Source of the DNA: Ephemerocybe angulata
Lineage: Eukaryota > Basidiomycota > Agaricomycetes > Agaricales > Psathyrellaceae
NCBI GenBank assembly: GCA_013368325.1
Contig: JAACJK010000061.1
Location: 62,001-126,000, forward strand
Reading direction: 5' to 3'
Length of the DNA: 64,000 bases
Of this stretch, positions 55,679 to 64,000 are shown in pieces (within the stretch, counting starts at the first letter, position 1; each line of letters opens with the position of its first letter). The position numbers were made by a program, and so were the translations under genes. The notes beneath the pieces are model-generated. The model was given only the letters and a program-made list of their open reading frames with translations. It ran no database searches and was not told the origin of the DNA.

Positions 55679-56926
55679 ATGAGCGAGCACGACTCTTCCC
55701 TTGCCCAAGACGAATTCGCCTCTCCGCCTCCTAGCCCAGATCCGGTCTTCCGAGTCCCTTCAAATACCCCTTTCGTACCCAGCACCACTCGCCTTCCAAC
55801 TATCCCAATCTTCGCCGGCCTGGACAATGATTTGCCAGATGTCTCGGAGCTGTCATTATGGGCCGACCTGGAGGTCGACGACGAGTCTCAAGCTGGGCTT
55901 TGCGACGAGTCTTTCGACATATCAATCCCTAGCATCTTCGGCGACATGTCTTTCACCAGCGACACACCCGACAGTGCCGACGTCAGTAGTGAGATGTCCT
56001 TCAGCGGTCTCTACACGCCATCCCCTTCGCGATTCGGATTCCGCGCTGATTCTCGCCGAGGTCTCGACAACAGCCATCGCTGCGGTGCTTTTGAAAGCGG
56101 ATTGGGATTGGGGATTCTAGGCCTTGACACGAGGAAGTGGGATCATGGAGGTTGCGGCGGACTCGACCTCGAGAACGAGCCGCCATCTCCATCGGAGCGG
56201 TTGACGCGGGATTTAGCCTGCCCGAACGGCGAGTCTCTGGGACCTTGTGTGGCAGATCATGATTCGGAACTGGCGTACATAACGGGCGCCACGTCCTTCG
56301 ATATTGGCAGTGGCTCACCTCGACGTAACACCTTTCTTCTCCAAGATCACGACTCGCCTTCGCCGTTGAGCTTCACCTTCCCGGAAGATCTCTCCAGTCC
56401 TGGAGGGGCCTTCCTACCATCTATCCCGGAGTGCGAATCTCGCCAAGAGATCGGAGTGCCAACTCTCCGCTCGGAGAGAACTGTGTCGGAGGATTGTCGC
56501 TCGTACTTTTCCACCCGCGTGGGCGACTCTGAAGATCTTGACCTCTCATTCTCCTTCCCTTCTCTGGGAGCAAATCACCAGAAGTCGAGCGGTGCATGGG
56601 GCTCGGGGAGCTCAGGCTCCCCAGCGGCGGTCATGAGGCCGAATCTCAAGCGAACTTCCTCCCTTCCCAAGTCGGGCTCGACGACTCGTGGCGGAGGCTT
56701 TCTCGTGCCATCTGTCAACGATGCTTTTCCTGCCACGCCCAGCATGGGGAGCAGCATCGGAGATGCGGCCCTTGCGCCGTTGTACTTCTCCTCCAGGTTA
56801 CGCTCGGCGTCTTACCCCAGACCTCCCAGTACGTGTGACAGTAGCGAGGGTTATCGTGATGCGCTGCGACTGGAGCGATCTCCGTCGGCGAGCAAGCGGG
56901 CATCGCATAAGCGCTGGAGGCTGTGA
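55679..56926 (+). CDS. Ser-rich protein of unknown function (415 aa)
   Basis: Single exon, intron-free, with strong Ser/Pro/Asp bias. Short conserved-looking motifs are SPPPSPDPVFRVPS, LPDVSELSLWADLEVDDES, MSFSGLYTPSPSRFGFR, PLSFTFPEDLSSPGG and AAVMRPNLKRTSSLPKS. The RTSSLP and SPS clusters look like kinase sites, and the C-terminus is basic (SASKRASHKRWRL), which could be nuclear targeting. No folded domain is recognised. This composition is common for regulatory or transcription-linked fungal proteins, but no function can be given. The ATG at 55679 has a plausible context (TTTCGATGAG). Confidence 0.6.
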   Translation: MSEHDSSLAQDEFASPPPSPDPVFRVPSNTPFVPSTTRLPTIPIFAGLDNDLPDVSELSLWADLEVDDESQAGLCDESFDISIPSIFGDMSFTSDTPDSADVSSEMSFSGLYTPSPSRFGFRADSRRGLDNSHRCGAFESGLGLGILGLDTRKWDHGGCGGLDLENEPPSPSERLTRDLACPNGESLGPCVADHDSELAYITGATSFDIGSGSPRRNTFLLQDHDSPSPLSFTFPEDLSSPGGAFLPSIPECESRQEIGVPTLRSERTVSEDCRSYFSTRVGDSEDLDLSFSFPSLGANHQKSSGAWGSGSSGSPAAVMRPNLKRTSSLPKSGSTTRGGGFLVPSVNDAFPATPSMGSSIGDAALAPLYFSSRLRSASYPRPPSTCDSSEGYRDALRLERSPSASKRASHKRWRL

Positions 56927-57947
56927 TCTTGTTCATGTACTTCAGCCAATCTTTCTGAATCTAAATTGACGTTCTTGCTTTTCTGAAGACAAGTTGGGAC
57001 GTCGCTACTTTATAAAGAGGGGGTGCTGGTAGACGTCAGCACCTTTCGATCGATATACGTTGTCCACGAAAATACCACACTCGCTCCCATGCAGCAGTTT
57101 ACGATGACTCTATCACCTAGTTCACATCGGCGCTTAGCGCTTGGTACTAGCCCCCGCGTCAACTGTGAGTTCGCTGATTGGGTATTGGCAGACAGTCTAC
57201 CAGAAATAGGAATCCTTCTTCTTTAGCAAGTTGAACACAGGATTCCGATGCATCGCATACGGGCGTATCGAATAGAAGTCCGAAGTCCGTGTTACGCATC
57301 AGCCGTGTGTGTATCAGTCCAGTCGGAATCGACGATCAGGGCGGATTCACGGGATTCTTGGAAACCTGGAAGGCGCACAGGCAGGAAGTTTGGAACAATC
57401 CAAACCTACGACAGATAGAACAACGTCCACATGACGCGAAAGGTACAGGGAGAACGGAATGAAAGCCCACCTTGGAGTATCGGAGACTCAAACCGTAATC
57501 AAGCGCCGAGCGCCTCTGCCAAAATACAGGCGGAGCCCAAAACGTCGGTGATGTCCCTCTCCCGACCGGCGCTCCAAGCTCATCCCAAGCCCTTCCTCCC
57601 GATCAAGGCGTTTCATCTCACCTTGACACTGAAACGATAGTGCGCTTGAGCCTCCCCTGTTAGCGCAATCTGAAGGTAATCAGGCTTCAGATACACGGTC
57701 ACCCTTGTCCCCCATCTCTGCCCGCTATCTCATCAATTAGGGACGTTGCGGATGACACCCAGAATGTAGGTGATCTTGGGGCCTTAGGCCCTTCAGGCAC
57801 GCGGTGTATATAAACTGTCATCCTTGTGCGTTGATAACGTCGGACACGTTGAAGCCCCGCACCCTGGGCGCCTTTCTCCTTCTTATAAGCAACCGCAGGT
57901 GTCAAATCCAAGCGACACTCCACTGCATCCCCTACCCACTTTTCCAG
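56927..57947. other. Intergenic, promoter of the peroxidase gene
   Basis: No gene seen; a GGCGCTTAG word near 57129 and a TATA box at 57807. Confidence 0.5.
57807..57814 (+). promoter_or_regulatory. TATA box of heme-thiolate peroxidase gene
   Basis: TATATAAA about 135 bp before the ATG at 57948. Confidence 0.5.
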
Positions 57948-58810
57948 ATGGCGACCACAAGCACCGATACAAGCGGCACTGGCACCTCCTCTCTGAAGAA
58001 AACGGCGACGTGTCCAGCCACCGGGGCGACATATGAATTCCGTGCACCAGAACCTGGTGATTCACGCTCACCATGCCCTGCGCTAAACACCATGGCAAAC
58101 CATGGTTATATGTACGTTTTACAGCCCTCGAACCTCTGTTCGTATACTGATGCACGTTCGACTCGACTAGTCCCCGAGATGGGAAAGCCCTTTCTGGCTG
58201 GCAAATCGTTCGAGGTCTGGTCAACTGCTACGGCCTTACGACCCCCTTCTCCATCTTCCTTTCCTACACCACTTTCCTTCTGCTGAAGAAACTGGGGCGC
58301 AGAATCGACCTCTATGAAATTGGGGAGCATGGTGTTGTGGAGCACGATGCCAGCCTAGTACACCGCAACACGGGAACCGGCGAAAAGTACGCGCCGATCG
58401 ACATCGACAAGGATCTACTGGCCAAGTTCGTGAAGGAGGCCCGCACGGAGGTGGAAGTTGAGGTGGAAGTTGATGGCAAGAAGGAGCTGGAGAAGCTAAA
58501 CCTGCTCACCATCGCTGACGTCGGCCGAGCACGCGTACGCCGAGAGAAGGAGTCGCCACCGCTCGATGCGAAGCACGCAGAAATCGCTCGTGGCGAGGTC
58601 GCGATCATCTTGGGCGTGTGGGAGACGAAGACGAAGGATGTTACGGGGACACGGATGGATTGGCTTGAGCGATGGCTGGGGGAGGAGCGCCTCCCTGACG
58701 GCTGGAAGCCGGCCAGGGCGGTGGGCATGTTCGAGACGGTCAGACGCGCGAAGGCGATTCGTGCTGCTACTGAAGCTGTTCGTGCTGCGGAGGCAGCAAA
58801 GACGGATTGA
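57948..58810 (+). CDS. Heme-thiolate peroxidase / unspecific peroxygenase-like (267 aa)
   Basis: Chloroperoxidase-peroxygenase superfamily (Peroxidase_2): heme enzymes that use H2O2 to oxygenate or halogenate organic substrates. Exons 57948-58111 and 58171-58810. The heme-ligand motif is SPCPALNTMANHGYIPRDGK (the PCP cysteine; the last part is joined across the intron). The acid-base motif is EHDASLVHRNTG (E-H-D-x-S). GWQIVRGLVNCYGLTTPFSI and FLSYTTFLLLKKLGRRIDLY form the following helices. The length fits the short group. There is no signal peptide: the N-terminus MATTSTDTSGTGTSSLKKTA is polar, so an intracellular location is likely, unlike the known secreted peroxygenases. The C-terminus has a VEVEVEVDGKKELEKL charged stretch and an Ala-rich tail. 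Confidence 0.88.
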
Positions 58811-59738
58811 AGACGAACTTTTATGGCAATTTACCACCCGGATATGTTTATCTTCGTCTTCTATCATACCTAACCTGTATTTCTCGCACTAACACCAGTT
58901 AATCCCAGGCCCTTGCGTACAGCCCTAATCTCATATAATTTCAATATTGTATCAATCGAGTCCTTGCAAGTGAGTTCCTTCAGTACTTGCCCTGGGTCGC
59001 TGTACGGTGAGCCCCGAGGAGACAATTAGGGCGCAGATCCTCCGGTAATCGAACTTTCTAATGGTAGAGCTGCAGAGCTTAAACCGGGATCCTCGCTTCA
59101 TCCCGTGGCACGTCATTCCTCGAAGGCCGTGCATGAGTGGTAAGTTATGATCTGTCGCTCAGGCTACTTCTAATTGAAGGCTAACCTTGATGTCCTGTAA
59201 CACCGGGCACAGTGGCGAGATGACGTAGCTTCAGCCTCAAAGTTATCGGGCCTTAATGAAAGCCTTTCCTAAGAGCGAGACTATTGGTCGGGCGTCAGAC
59301 GGCGCTCAGTCTCCGATCTCGCCTACCAACGAGACTGGGTATTCTACAGATTGGCATAGCCATCACGGCAAAAGCACCTAAACTGCACGTCGCTGTGTGA
59401 CGCAGTAAGGGGGCAACGGAGGTGGTATATGGAACTTGTCGTTGTCTACCGACGACGCTCTCAAGCCGCCCTCTCGAGATTTCAAGGTCAACCATTCACG
59501 GGGAATGGCCACACACGTTCCGATCGAAACAGCTGTCCCAGCCCAGGCGCCGAAATTGTCAGAAAGTAGTTGACGACTAAATGCACCCTCTTCTAAACAG
59601 ATCGTGCCTGCTGGGCGCGAAGGCTAGAAAGGGGACTTCCGTAAGGTATAAAGTCCCGGTGACTGCACCTCAATCCTCATCCGAACGAAGTATCCTCTCT
59701 CATACCCAGCGCTTCATTAACGTTTCCATATACCCAAC
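58811..59738. other. Intergenic, no gene seen
   Basis: 0.9 kb; no element beyond a TATA box at 59647 for the next gene. Confidence 0.5.
59647..59653 (+). promoter_or_regulatory. TATA box of secreted-protein gene
   Basis: TATAAAG about 90 bp before the ATG at 59739. Confidence 0.5.
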
Positions 59739-60496
59739 ATGCTCTTCTCGACCTCTGCCGCCCTCTCGGTGCTTGCAACTTTGCCAAGGCTTGTCTCTTC
59801 TGCGTTGATTCCACACGCAGACTCGCCTGTATTCTACCTCATGGGTATGGACCCTTACGGCGACAACTTCCTCGTACGCGTCCGTTTCCCACATTACTAT
59901 AATATAGTCATTGACCATGCTATCACGCAGCCTCTTCGCTACACGGGCCAACATGGAGTTGCCACCCTCACTGGCAGCGGTCCCATCGCCATGCTATACC
60001 AGATCAATGGCACAATCGTCGGGCAAGACGAACTCCGCGGAAGCACCTCTCCCAAGTTATACCACCCCTACGTCGACTTCTCCCTCCCCTCCCCCGCGTA
60101 TCTCTCCCCGGTCTACCCCGTCAACCTCACAACCCCCAACTTTGGGGAGTGCGGCCCCTCTGGACGATTGATGTTCACACAAGACGTCGACGGTGTGCAC
60201 GGAAGCGGGGTGGAGAAAGTGAAGCACGAGAATCCTTGTGCCGAGTTCGAGCCCTTCACGCTGTTCTCGGACAGGATGGATGCGCAGCTTGGCGCGAAGT
60301 TGGTCTTCAGGACGAATTTGACGTTTTTCTGGGCTTGCGGCAACCTGAGAGATGTGAGTGGGACCCTTTCTGCTGTCATTGAATTTGCACTGACTTCGAG
60401 TACGCTATAAATTAGATTGTCTATAAGACCAACGACGAAGATATGCCAGACGATTGCGTGACCATGGTCCAGCTCTTCACCCTTCCTGTCGTTTAG
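59739..60496 (+). CDS. Secreted protein of unknown function (231 aa)
   Basis: Exons 59739-60353 and 60416-60496, phase-0 intron (GTGAGT ... ATTAG). The signal peptide is MLFSTSAALSVLATLPRLVS with cleavage likely after SSA. The mature part has N-glycosylation sequons (NGT, NLT twice) and Cys residues (GECGPSG, ENPCAEF, FWACGN, DDCVTM) that could form disulphides. Segments: PVFYLMGMDPYGDNFLVRV, TLTGSGPIAMLYQINGTIVG, HPYVDFSLPSPAYLSPVYPV. No catalytic motif or known family is recognised. Small cysteine-containing secreted proteins of this kind are common in saprotrophic and symbiotic basidiomycetes. Without the second exon the reading frame would end in an unrelated tail, so the splice is well supported. 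Confidence 0.7.
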
Positions 60497-61205
60497 ATGC
60501 TCTTGCTTGATATACCATACATGCCTTGTCTTTCCCTTCACCTCTTTTGTTTACTGTTGCTGTGGATCTCTTGGTTTCTATCTTGTTCTGTCCCATTTCT
60601 AACTTTTGGGACATCGGGGTGTGTGCCTCATTTACGAATACCATTATATGGCTTTATACTACCTACTACACCACACCCCCTTCTATATGGGTAAACCGCA
60701 CAGGTCATATAAAGTCGTACAGCATACGGAGTGGGTCATTGTCAACGCACCTCCGATCGCGTGGACAGGCCCCGGGCGCCTAAATATCACTGATCTGGGT
60801 AGCACTATCGCTCTCTATGCACTGGTACGTATCCTGATCTCCTCTCTTCTCTCTTCTCGAAGTTCTCGTGCACGTCGTCAACGAGCAGGTCTCGTGTCGA
60901 AGCTTCTTTTGCCTTCTTCCATTGGTTCTCATCAGTCGTCAGATCGTCGGGTGCTAATTATAATGGTCAGGACCATGTGGACAGAAGGCCCCGGTGGGTG
61001 AAGGAGGGGTATAAGTACGCTCGGGTGCTTGTGGGAATGGGGCATCGACAGCTGGTTCTGTACGTTCACCCCCTAAGTAAGCACGCCCGGTCGTCCTTTG
61101 CTCCACACAACCCTTGAACGCATTCTTGTGAGTCTTACCCAGAATGTTCATCTCTAGATATGTACTAATCCCCTATGTCACCCATAGCTATCTCAATTCT
61201 TTATC
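60497..61205. other. Intergenic, one GGCGCCTAA site
   Basis: A forward frame at 60606-61001 shows no recognisable feature. Confidence 0.5.
60775..60783 (+). promoter_or_regulatory. GGCGCCTAA site
   Basis: 423 bp before the ATG at 61206. Confidence 0.4.
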
Positions 61206-61592
61206 ATGGCATTGAACTCGAAGCTCACCCAGCTTCTCTCTTTCCTCCTCCCCGCCCTCCTTCTTCTCGGCACATTCCTCCCGGCTGTCGAAGCTGCCAA
61301 CCGCGCGAAGGGCGCTTCCGTCTCCAAGCCCCGAGTCGGCCGCTCGAAGGGCGCCGTCAAGGACTCCCATGCATCGTCGGGCAAGCGTCCCGCCTCAGCC
61401 TTGGCGCCAAATGCTTTTCAGTTGGGTATAGGACGCACGAGTCCACAGTTTGGCGTGTCCATCACGAATTCCGCCGGGTTCCACCCAAGGAGAGAGTTTC
61501 TGGATGACGGCCTGGAACGGAGGCAGTGGACGAGGGGGGTCGTTAGGCGCGCGATCATGGACGCACTTTTGGAAGAGTTGGATCTGGATTAA
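61206..61592 (+). CDS. Small secreted basic protein (128 aa)
   Basis: Single exon. A strong signal peptide: LTQLLSFLLPALLLLGTFLP, cleavage likely at AVEA-ANR. The mature chain is basic and probably flexible (Lys, Arg, Ser, Ala), with a patch FHPRREFLDDGLERRQWTRG that resembles a dibasic processing region, and an acidic helix at the end (AIMDALLEELDLD). No cysteines. It could be a small secreted or processed peptide precursor; no family is recognised. Two shorter overlapping frames on the other strand are shadows. Confidence 0.6.
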   Translation: MALNSKLTQLLSFLLPALLLLGTFLPAVEAANRAKGASVSKPRVGRSKGAVKDSHASSGKRPASALAPNAFQLGIGRTSPQFGVSITNSAGFHPRREFLDDGLERRQWTRGVVRRAIMDALLEELDLD

Positions 61593-61829
61593 TCCAGGAA
61601 CTTTGTATGCCACGGTGATCTTCATCGGTATTGGCCCTACTTTGGTGATAATGGAATAAGCGCCCAAGGGCTAACTGGCCATTTACAGCCATTGGGCCGC
61701 CCACCGGGTATGGAATGGACAGCTGTAGGATTAAGGACGCGTGGGCTCGCCTGGTATTACGAATCTGATTTAATTCGAGGACATTTGGGAAACATCAGAT
61801 TCGTTATGCATCAACGGTTCCACTGACTC

Positions 61830-63032
61830 CTACTCTACGATATCGGTGCTGGTCGTGATGTGTTTCCACTTCTCTAACATCTCCGAGTCCTGCTCAATCT
61901 CGCCTTTGACAAATTTATATGCGTCGGATCCCAGGAGAAGGTTCAGAGGCAACTCTTCTCTCCTGACTCCTTCAAACTTCCCTTCGAGATGCACCATATC
62001 CACCATAGCTTGCACCCCCTTTTTCGGATCGCCGGGCTGTTTTCCATTGTACGCTATGAGGTATAAATTAACTTTGAATGAGGCGGTAGGATTCTCTAAA
62101 TGTTCGCACCTTGCAGAGCAGCCTCCGTTTCGTCAACAATCGACCGGTAGTCCGAAATTCTGGAAACAGGAGCAGCCCTTTGGCCCTCCGCCAGAAACGT
62201 CGTTCGTGTATATCCCCAGTCAATCGAGATACTGCGAAGTCCAAGCGAAGCTATTTCCTTGTCGAAGCTTCTAGAAATTGCTTTAGTAGTAATGGATCGC
62301 CATCAGGGCTGGGCGTTATTTGAAGGAGCTGTTGCCCGCACCTTTCAAGGCCCATTTCGTGGCACCATATATTCCCGAGTACGGATTTGCCCTTCGGATG
62401 GGGTGAGTACACATAGGTGTTCGCAATCTGGAGCTAACGTACTGCCACCCCGCGATCGAACCCATCCAGAGGATGGTTCCGCTCCTCCTCTCGCGCATGT
62501 ACGGCAAGAAAGCCCGAGCGACGTTCAAACCGCCAAACGTGTTTGTGCTAGTAGTCCCCTTGAGCTGGAATTCGCTTAGAATGAGCTGATCTACTTACTT
62601 GAAGTTTGCGAGCGTTTCCTCAGGCGTGAGTTCTTCAAGTGTTCCAACGCAAATGTAACCTTCGATGGAGGTCAGCTAAAGAGCAGGGCAACTTGGCATC
62701 GTATCGCACCTGCGTTGTTAACAAGTACGTCAATACGACCATAGATATCGACCGCCTTCTTCGCTGCTTCGTGCAAGGTCTCAAGGGGTGCGGTAACATC
62801 AAGTTCCAGCACTGCTGCTCCGGCTGCTTCTAGATCTTTCAGCTGGGGGAAGGAGCGAGCGCGCGTAGTTGCAATCACTTTATCCCCTCTCGCTAATGCG
62901 GCCAAAGCCAGGTCTTTTCCAAGGCCAGCGCTAGGCAAGATAGATCAGCTGTGGTATAATGTGCAGAGAAAATTCACAGCTGCGAACTTACGAAGTGCCA
63001 GTGATGAGCCAAACGAGGTCTGAGGAGGCCAT
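61830..63032 (-). CDS. Short-chain dehydrogenase/reductase, copy 2 (290 aa, intact)
   Basis: Seven exons: 63032-62992, 62930-62710, 62659-62599, 62547-62443, 62391-62342, 62280-62110 and 62053-61830; total 873 nt in frame. It starts MASSDLVWLITGTSAGLGKD (NAD(P)-binding TGxxxGxG). Further motifs are LDVTAP, IDVLVNNAGY, MRERRSGTILWMGSIAGW with the active-site Ser, and Y-G-A-T-K. Then LGLRSISIDWGYTRTTFL, and AYNGKQPGDPKKG shared with copy 1. The C-terminus is about 26 residues longer than copy 1. Exons 4-6 of the two genes match in length except for the one-base loss in copy 1. Enzymes of this subgroup reduce or oxidise small alcohol/carbonyl substrates; the substrate here is unknown. Confidence 0.85.
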
Positions 63033-63103
63033 TGAATGTGGTGTCAGATGAACAAGAACGTGGTGGGTATGGGCCGTCGCCGCCGACAATCCTACCCTCA
63101 GCC

Positions 63104-63109
63104 TTTATA
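63104..63109 (-). promoter_or_regulatory. TATA box of SDR gene 2
   Basis: TATAAA on the reverse strand about 72 bp before the ATG at 63032. Confidence 0.5.
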
Positions 63110-63657
63110 CGGCGAGTAGTATGACGTCTATGCGGTCCCGTCCTTCAGATTCGGAGTCATCAAGTACTGGCCCTCTGACTTGGCGACAACAAGAATTGAA
63201 ATCGTCGTCGGATGCAGTGATGCACCTGGTGTTGCACATGGATGAAATCGAGAAGACGATAGGGAGACGCGTGGACGTACCCCATAAGCTAGACGCTGTA
63301 TGGGTCTGTGTATTCTTTGAGCGTTCTGGCCTCTTTCATGGCATGGACTTCATGACATACCATACTCTGAAAGATCACTCTGGCTTGAAGCCCAGGTATT
63401 CTCGGATCACGAAAGACTTGGAAAGGTGGCCACACTGGCAGGTAATAAGTAGCACTGGTGACAGAGAAGCCCGCAGCAGCCCGCAGCTCGGGCCTATGAG
63501 CTAAATGCTCGCGACGGCAAGGATGCAATCTGGACACTTTGAACGCGTTAGCGGGCGGCCGGGCTCGGCCGGGGTTCGTTCTCCGATGAGTCCGCAATCA
63601 CCTTCCTTCTACAACTCCGACTGCCCGAACTCGACGCTGGCGGCTGGCTACCCGTGA

Positions 63658-63704
63658 AAGGTGGGTGAGTATCCATGCTTAAAGCATGGATACTCACCCA
63701 CCTT
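63658..63704. repeat. 47-bp perfect palindrome (23-bp arms, 1-nt loop)
   Basis: Left arm 63658-63680 and right arm 63682-63704 are exact reverse complements (AAGGTGGGTGAGTATCCATG... mirrored), with a single A at 63681. With a one-base bulge the pairing extends three bp more on each side (GTG/CAC). Confidence 0.9.
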
Positions 63705-64000
63705 CACTTCTTCTCGTGCGAGATACCCGCAATGTCTACAGCTATTATGGGCGGCACTCAGTCTCGGATATCGTTACGGTCTTCTCGAATGGCTACCTCA
63801 GGCCAATTGGTCACATAATATATTTCAAAATTGGCCTTCTCGGGATGGGGAGAGCTCCTTGATGACCAAAGGTCCGTGGAAACTGGCTACAACGCACAGC
63901 GATTTACCAAGATTTAGCTACTCCCGGGCGATACCTGGTCTTGACTTGGGCGTTAATCTTCATTGTAGTAGTCATGGAGTTCCATCATGGACCATGTACA

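Larger units (their letters stand above)
63033..64000. other. Right-hand end, no gene seen
   Basis: A forward frame at 63121-63504 overlaps the SDR promoter and shows no recognisable domain. A CGGCCGGGCTCGGCCGG patch lies near 63555 and a long perfect hairpin at 63658-63704. Confidence 0.5.

Noticed and set aside
55099..55734. Forward 211-codon frame
   Set aside because: No domain features; overlaps the start of the Ser-rich gene in another frame; likely 5' leader.
59030..59110. tRNA-like stretch (TAATGGTAGAGC ... AACCGGGATC)
   Set aside because: A box-A-like piece only; no matching acceptor stem or T-loop could be paired.
63121..63504. Forward 127-codon frame at the right end
   Set aside because: Overlaps the promoter of the SDR gene; no family features. 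Cannot be excluded fully.
1..64000. CRISPR arrays, rRNA genes, telomere repeats, complete transposase or reverse transcriptase genes
   Set aside because: Looked for on both strands; none found. The repeats present are segmental duplicates and short dispersed blocks.

Overview
This is a fungal genomic window, almost certainly from an Agaricomycete (mushroom-forming basidiomycete). Genes carry several short GT-AG introns of about 48-80 nt. Families typical of that group are present: NACHT-ankyrin NLR-like proteins, DUF6593-like proteins, a fungal HNH nuclease family, a heme-thiolate peroxidase, a classical Grc3 and an MTAP. The species cannot be named from sequence alone. Exon joins below were read by eye from splice consensus, frame and paralogue comparison.

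Left part (1-30 kb): a duplicated block. Three NACHT-ankyrin genes lie at 1-3228 (+, 5' end outside the window), 15849-19448 (-) and 26180-29746 (-). Gene 1 and gene 2 form an inverted pair that also shares about 250 bp of 3' flank. Two copies of a tiny three-exon protein gene (3658-4057 and 5586-5978, both -) sit behind NLR1 with duplicated promoters. A third copy of that promoter region, without its gene, abuts the truncated 3' end of NLR3. A Ser/Thr/Pro-rich, membrane-anchored SH3 protein (7847-11827, +) has an inverted, SH3-less copy at 23368-24806. Single-copy genes in between are MTAP (12130-13134), a beta-rich unknown protein (14146-14840) and a Pro-rich unknown protein (21606-22500).

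Middle (30-48 kb): a tandem pair of HNH nuclease genes (30778-32012 intact; 33313-34529 with an early in-frame stop), an unrecognised gene (34755-35673), a DUF6593-like gene (36458-37195), the RNA kinase GRC3 (38612-41490), a multi-pass membrane protein (42021-44476), an F-box-like protein (44830-46319) and a third member of the tiny three-exon family (47335-47725).

Right part (48-64 kb): a short-chain dehydrogenase with a one-base deletion (50248-51351) and its intact paralogue (61830-63032), a small mitochondrion-type protein (51759-52154), a second DUF6593-like gene (53750-54467), a Ser-rich unknown protein (55679-56926), an intracellular heme-thiolate peroxidase (57948-58810) and two secreted proteins (59739-60496, 61206-61592).

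The most unusual non-coding signal is the short word GGCGCYTAA. It occurs 16 times exactly (about 1 expected by chance), always between genes, and four times at almost the same distance (300-334 bp) from a start codon. A longer GGCCGG-rich block ending in a 19-bp relative of this word recurs five times. Together these suggest a shared promoter element or the footprint of a mobile sequence.
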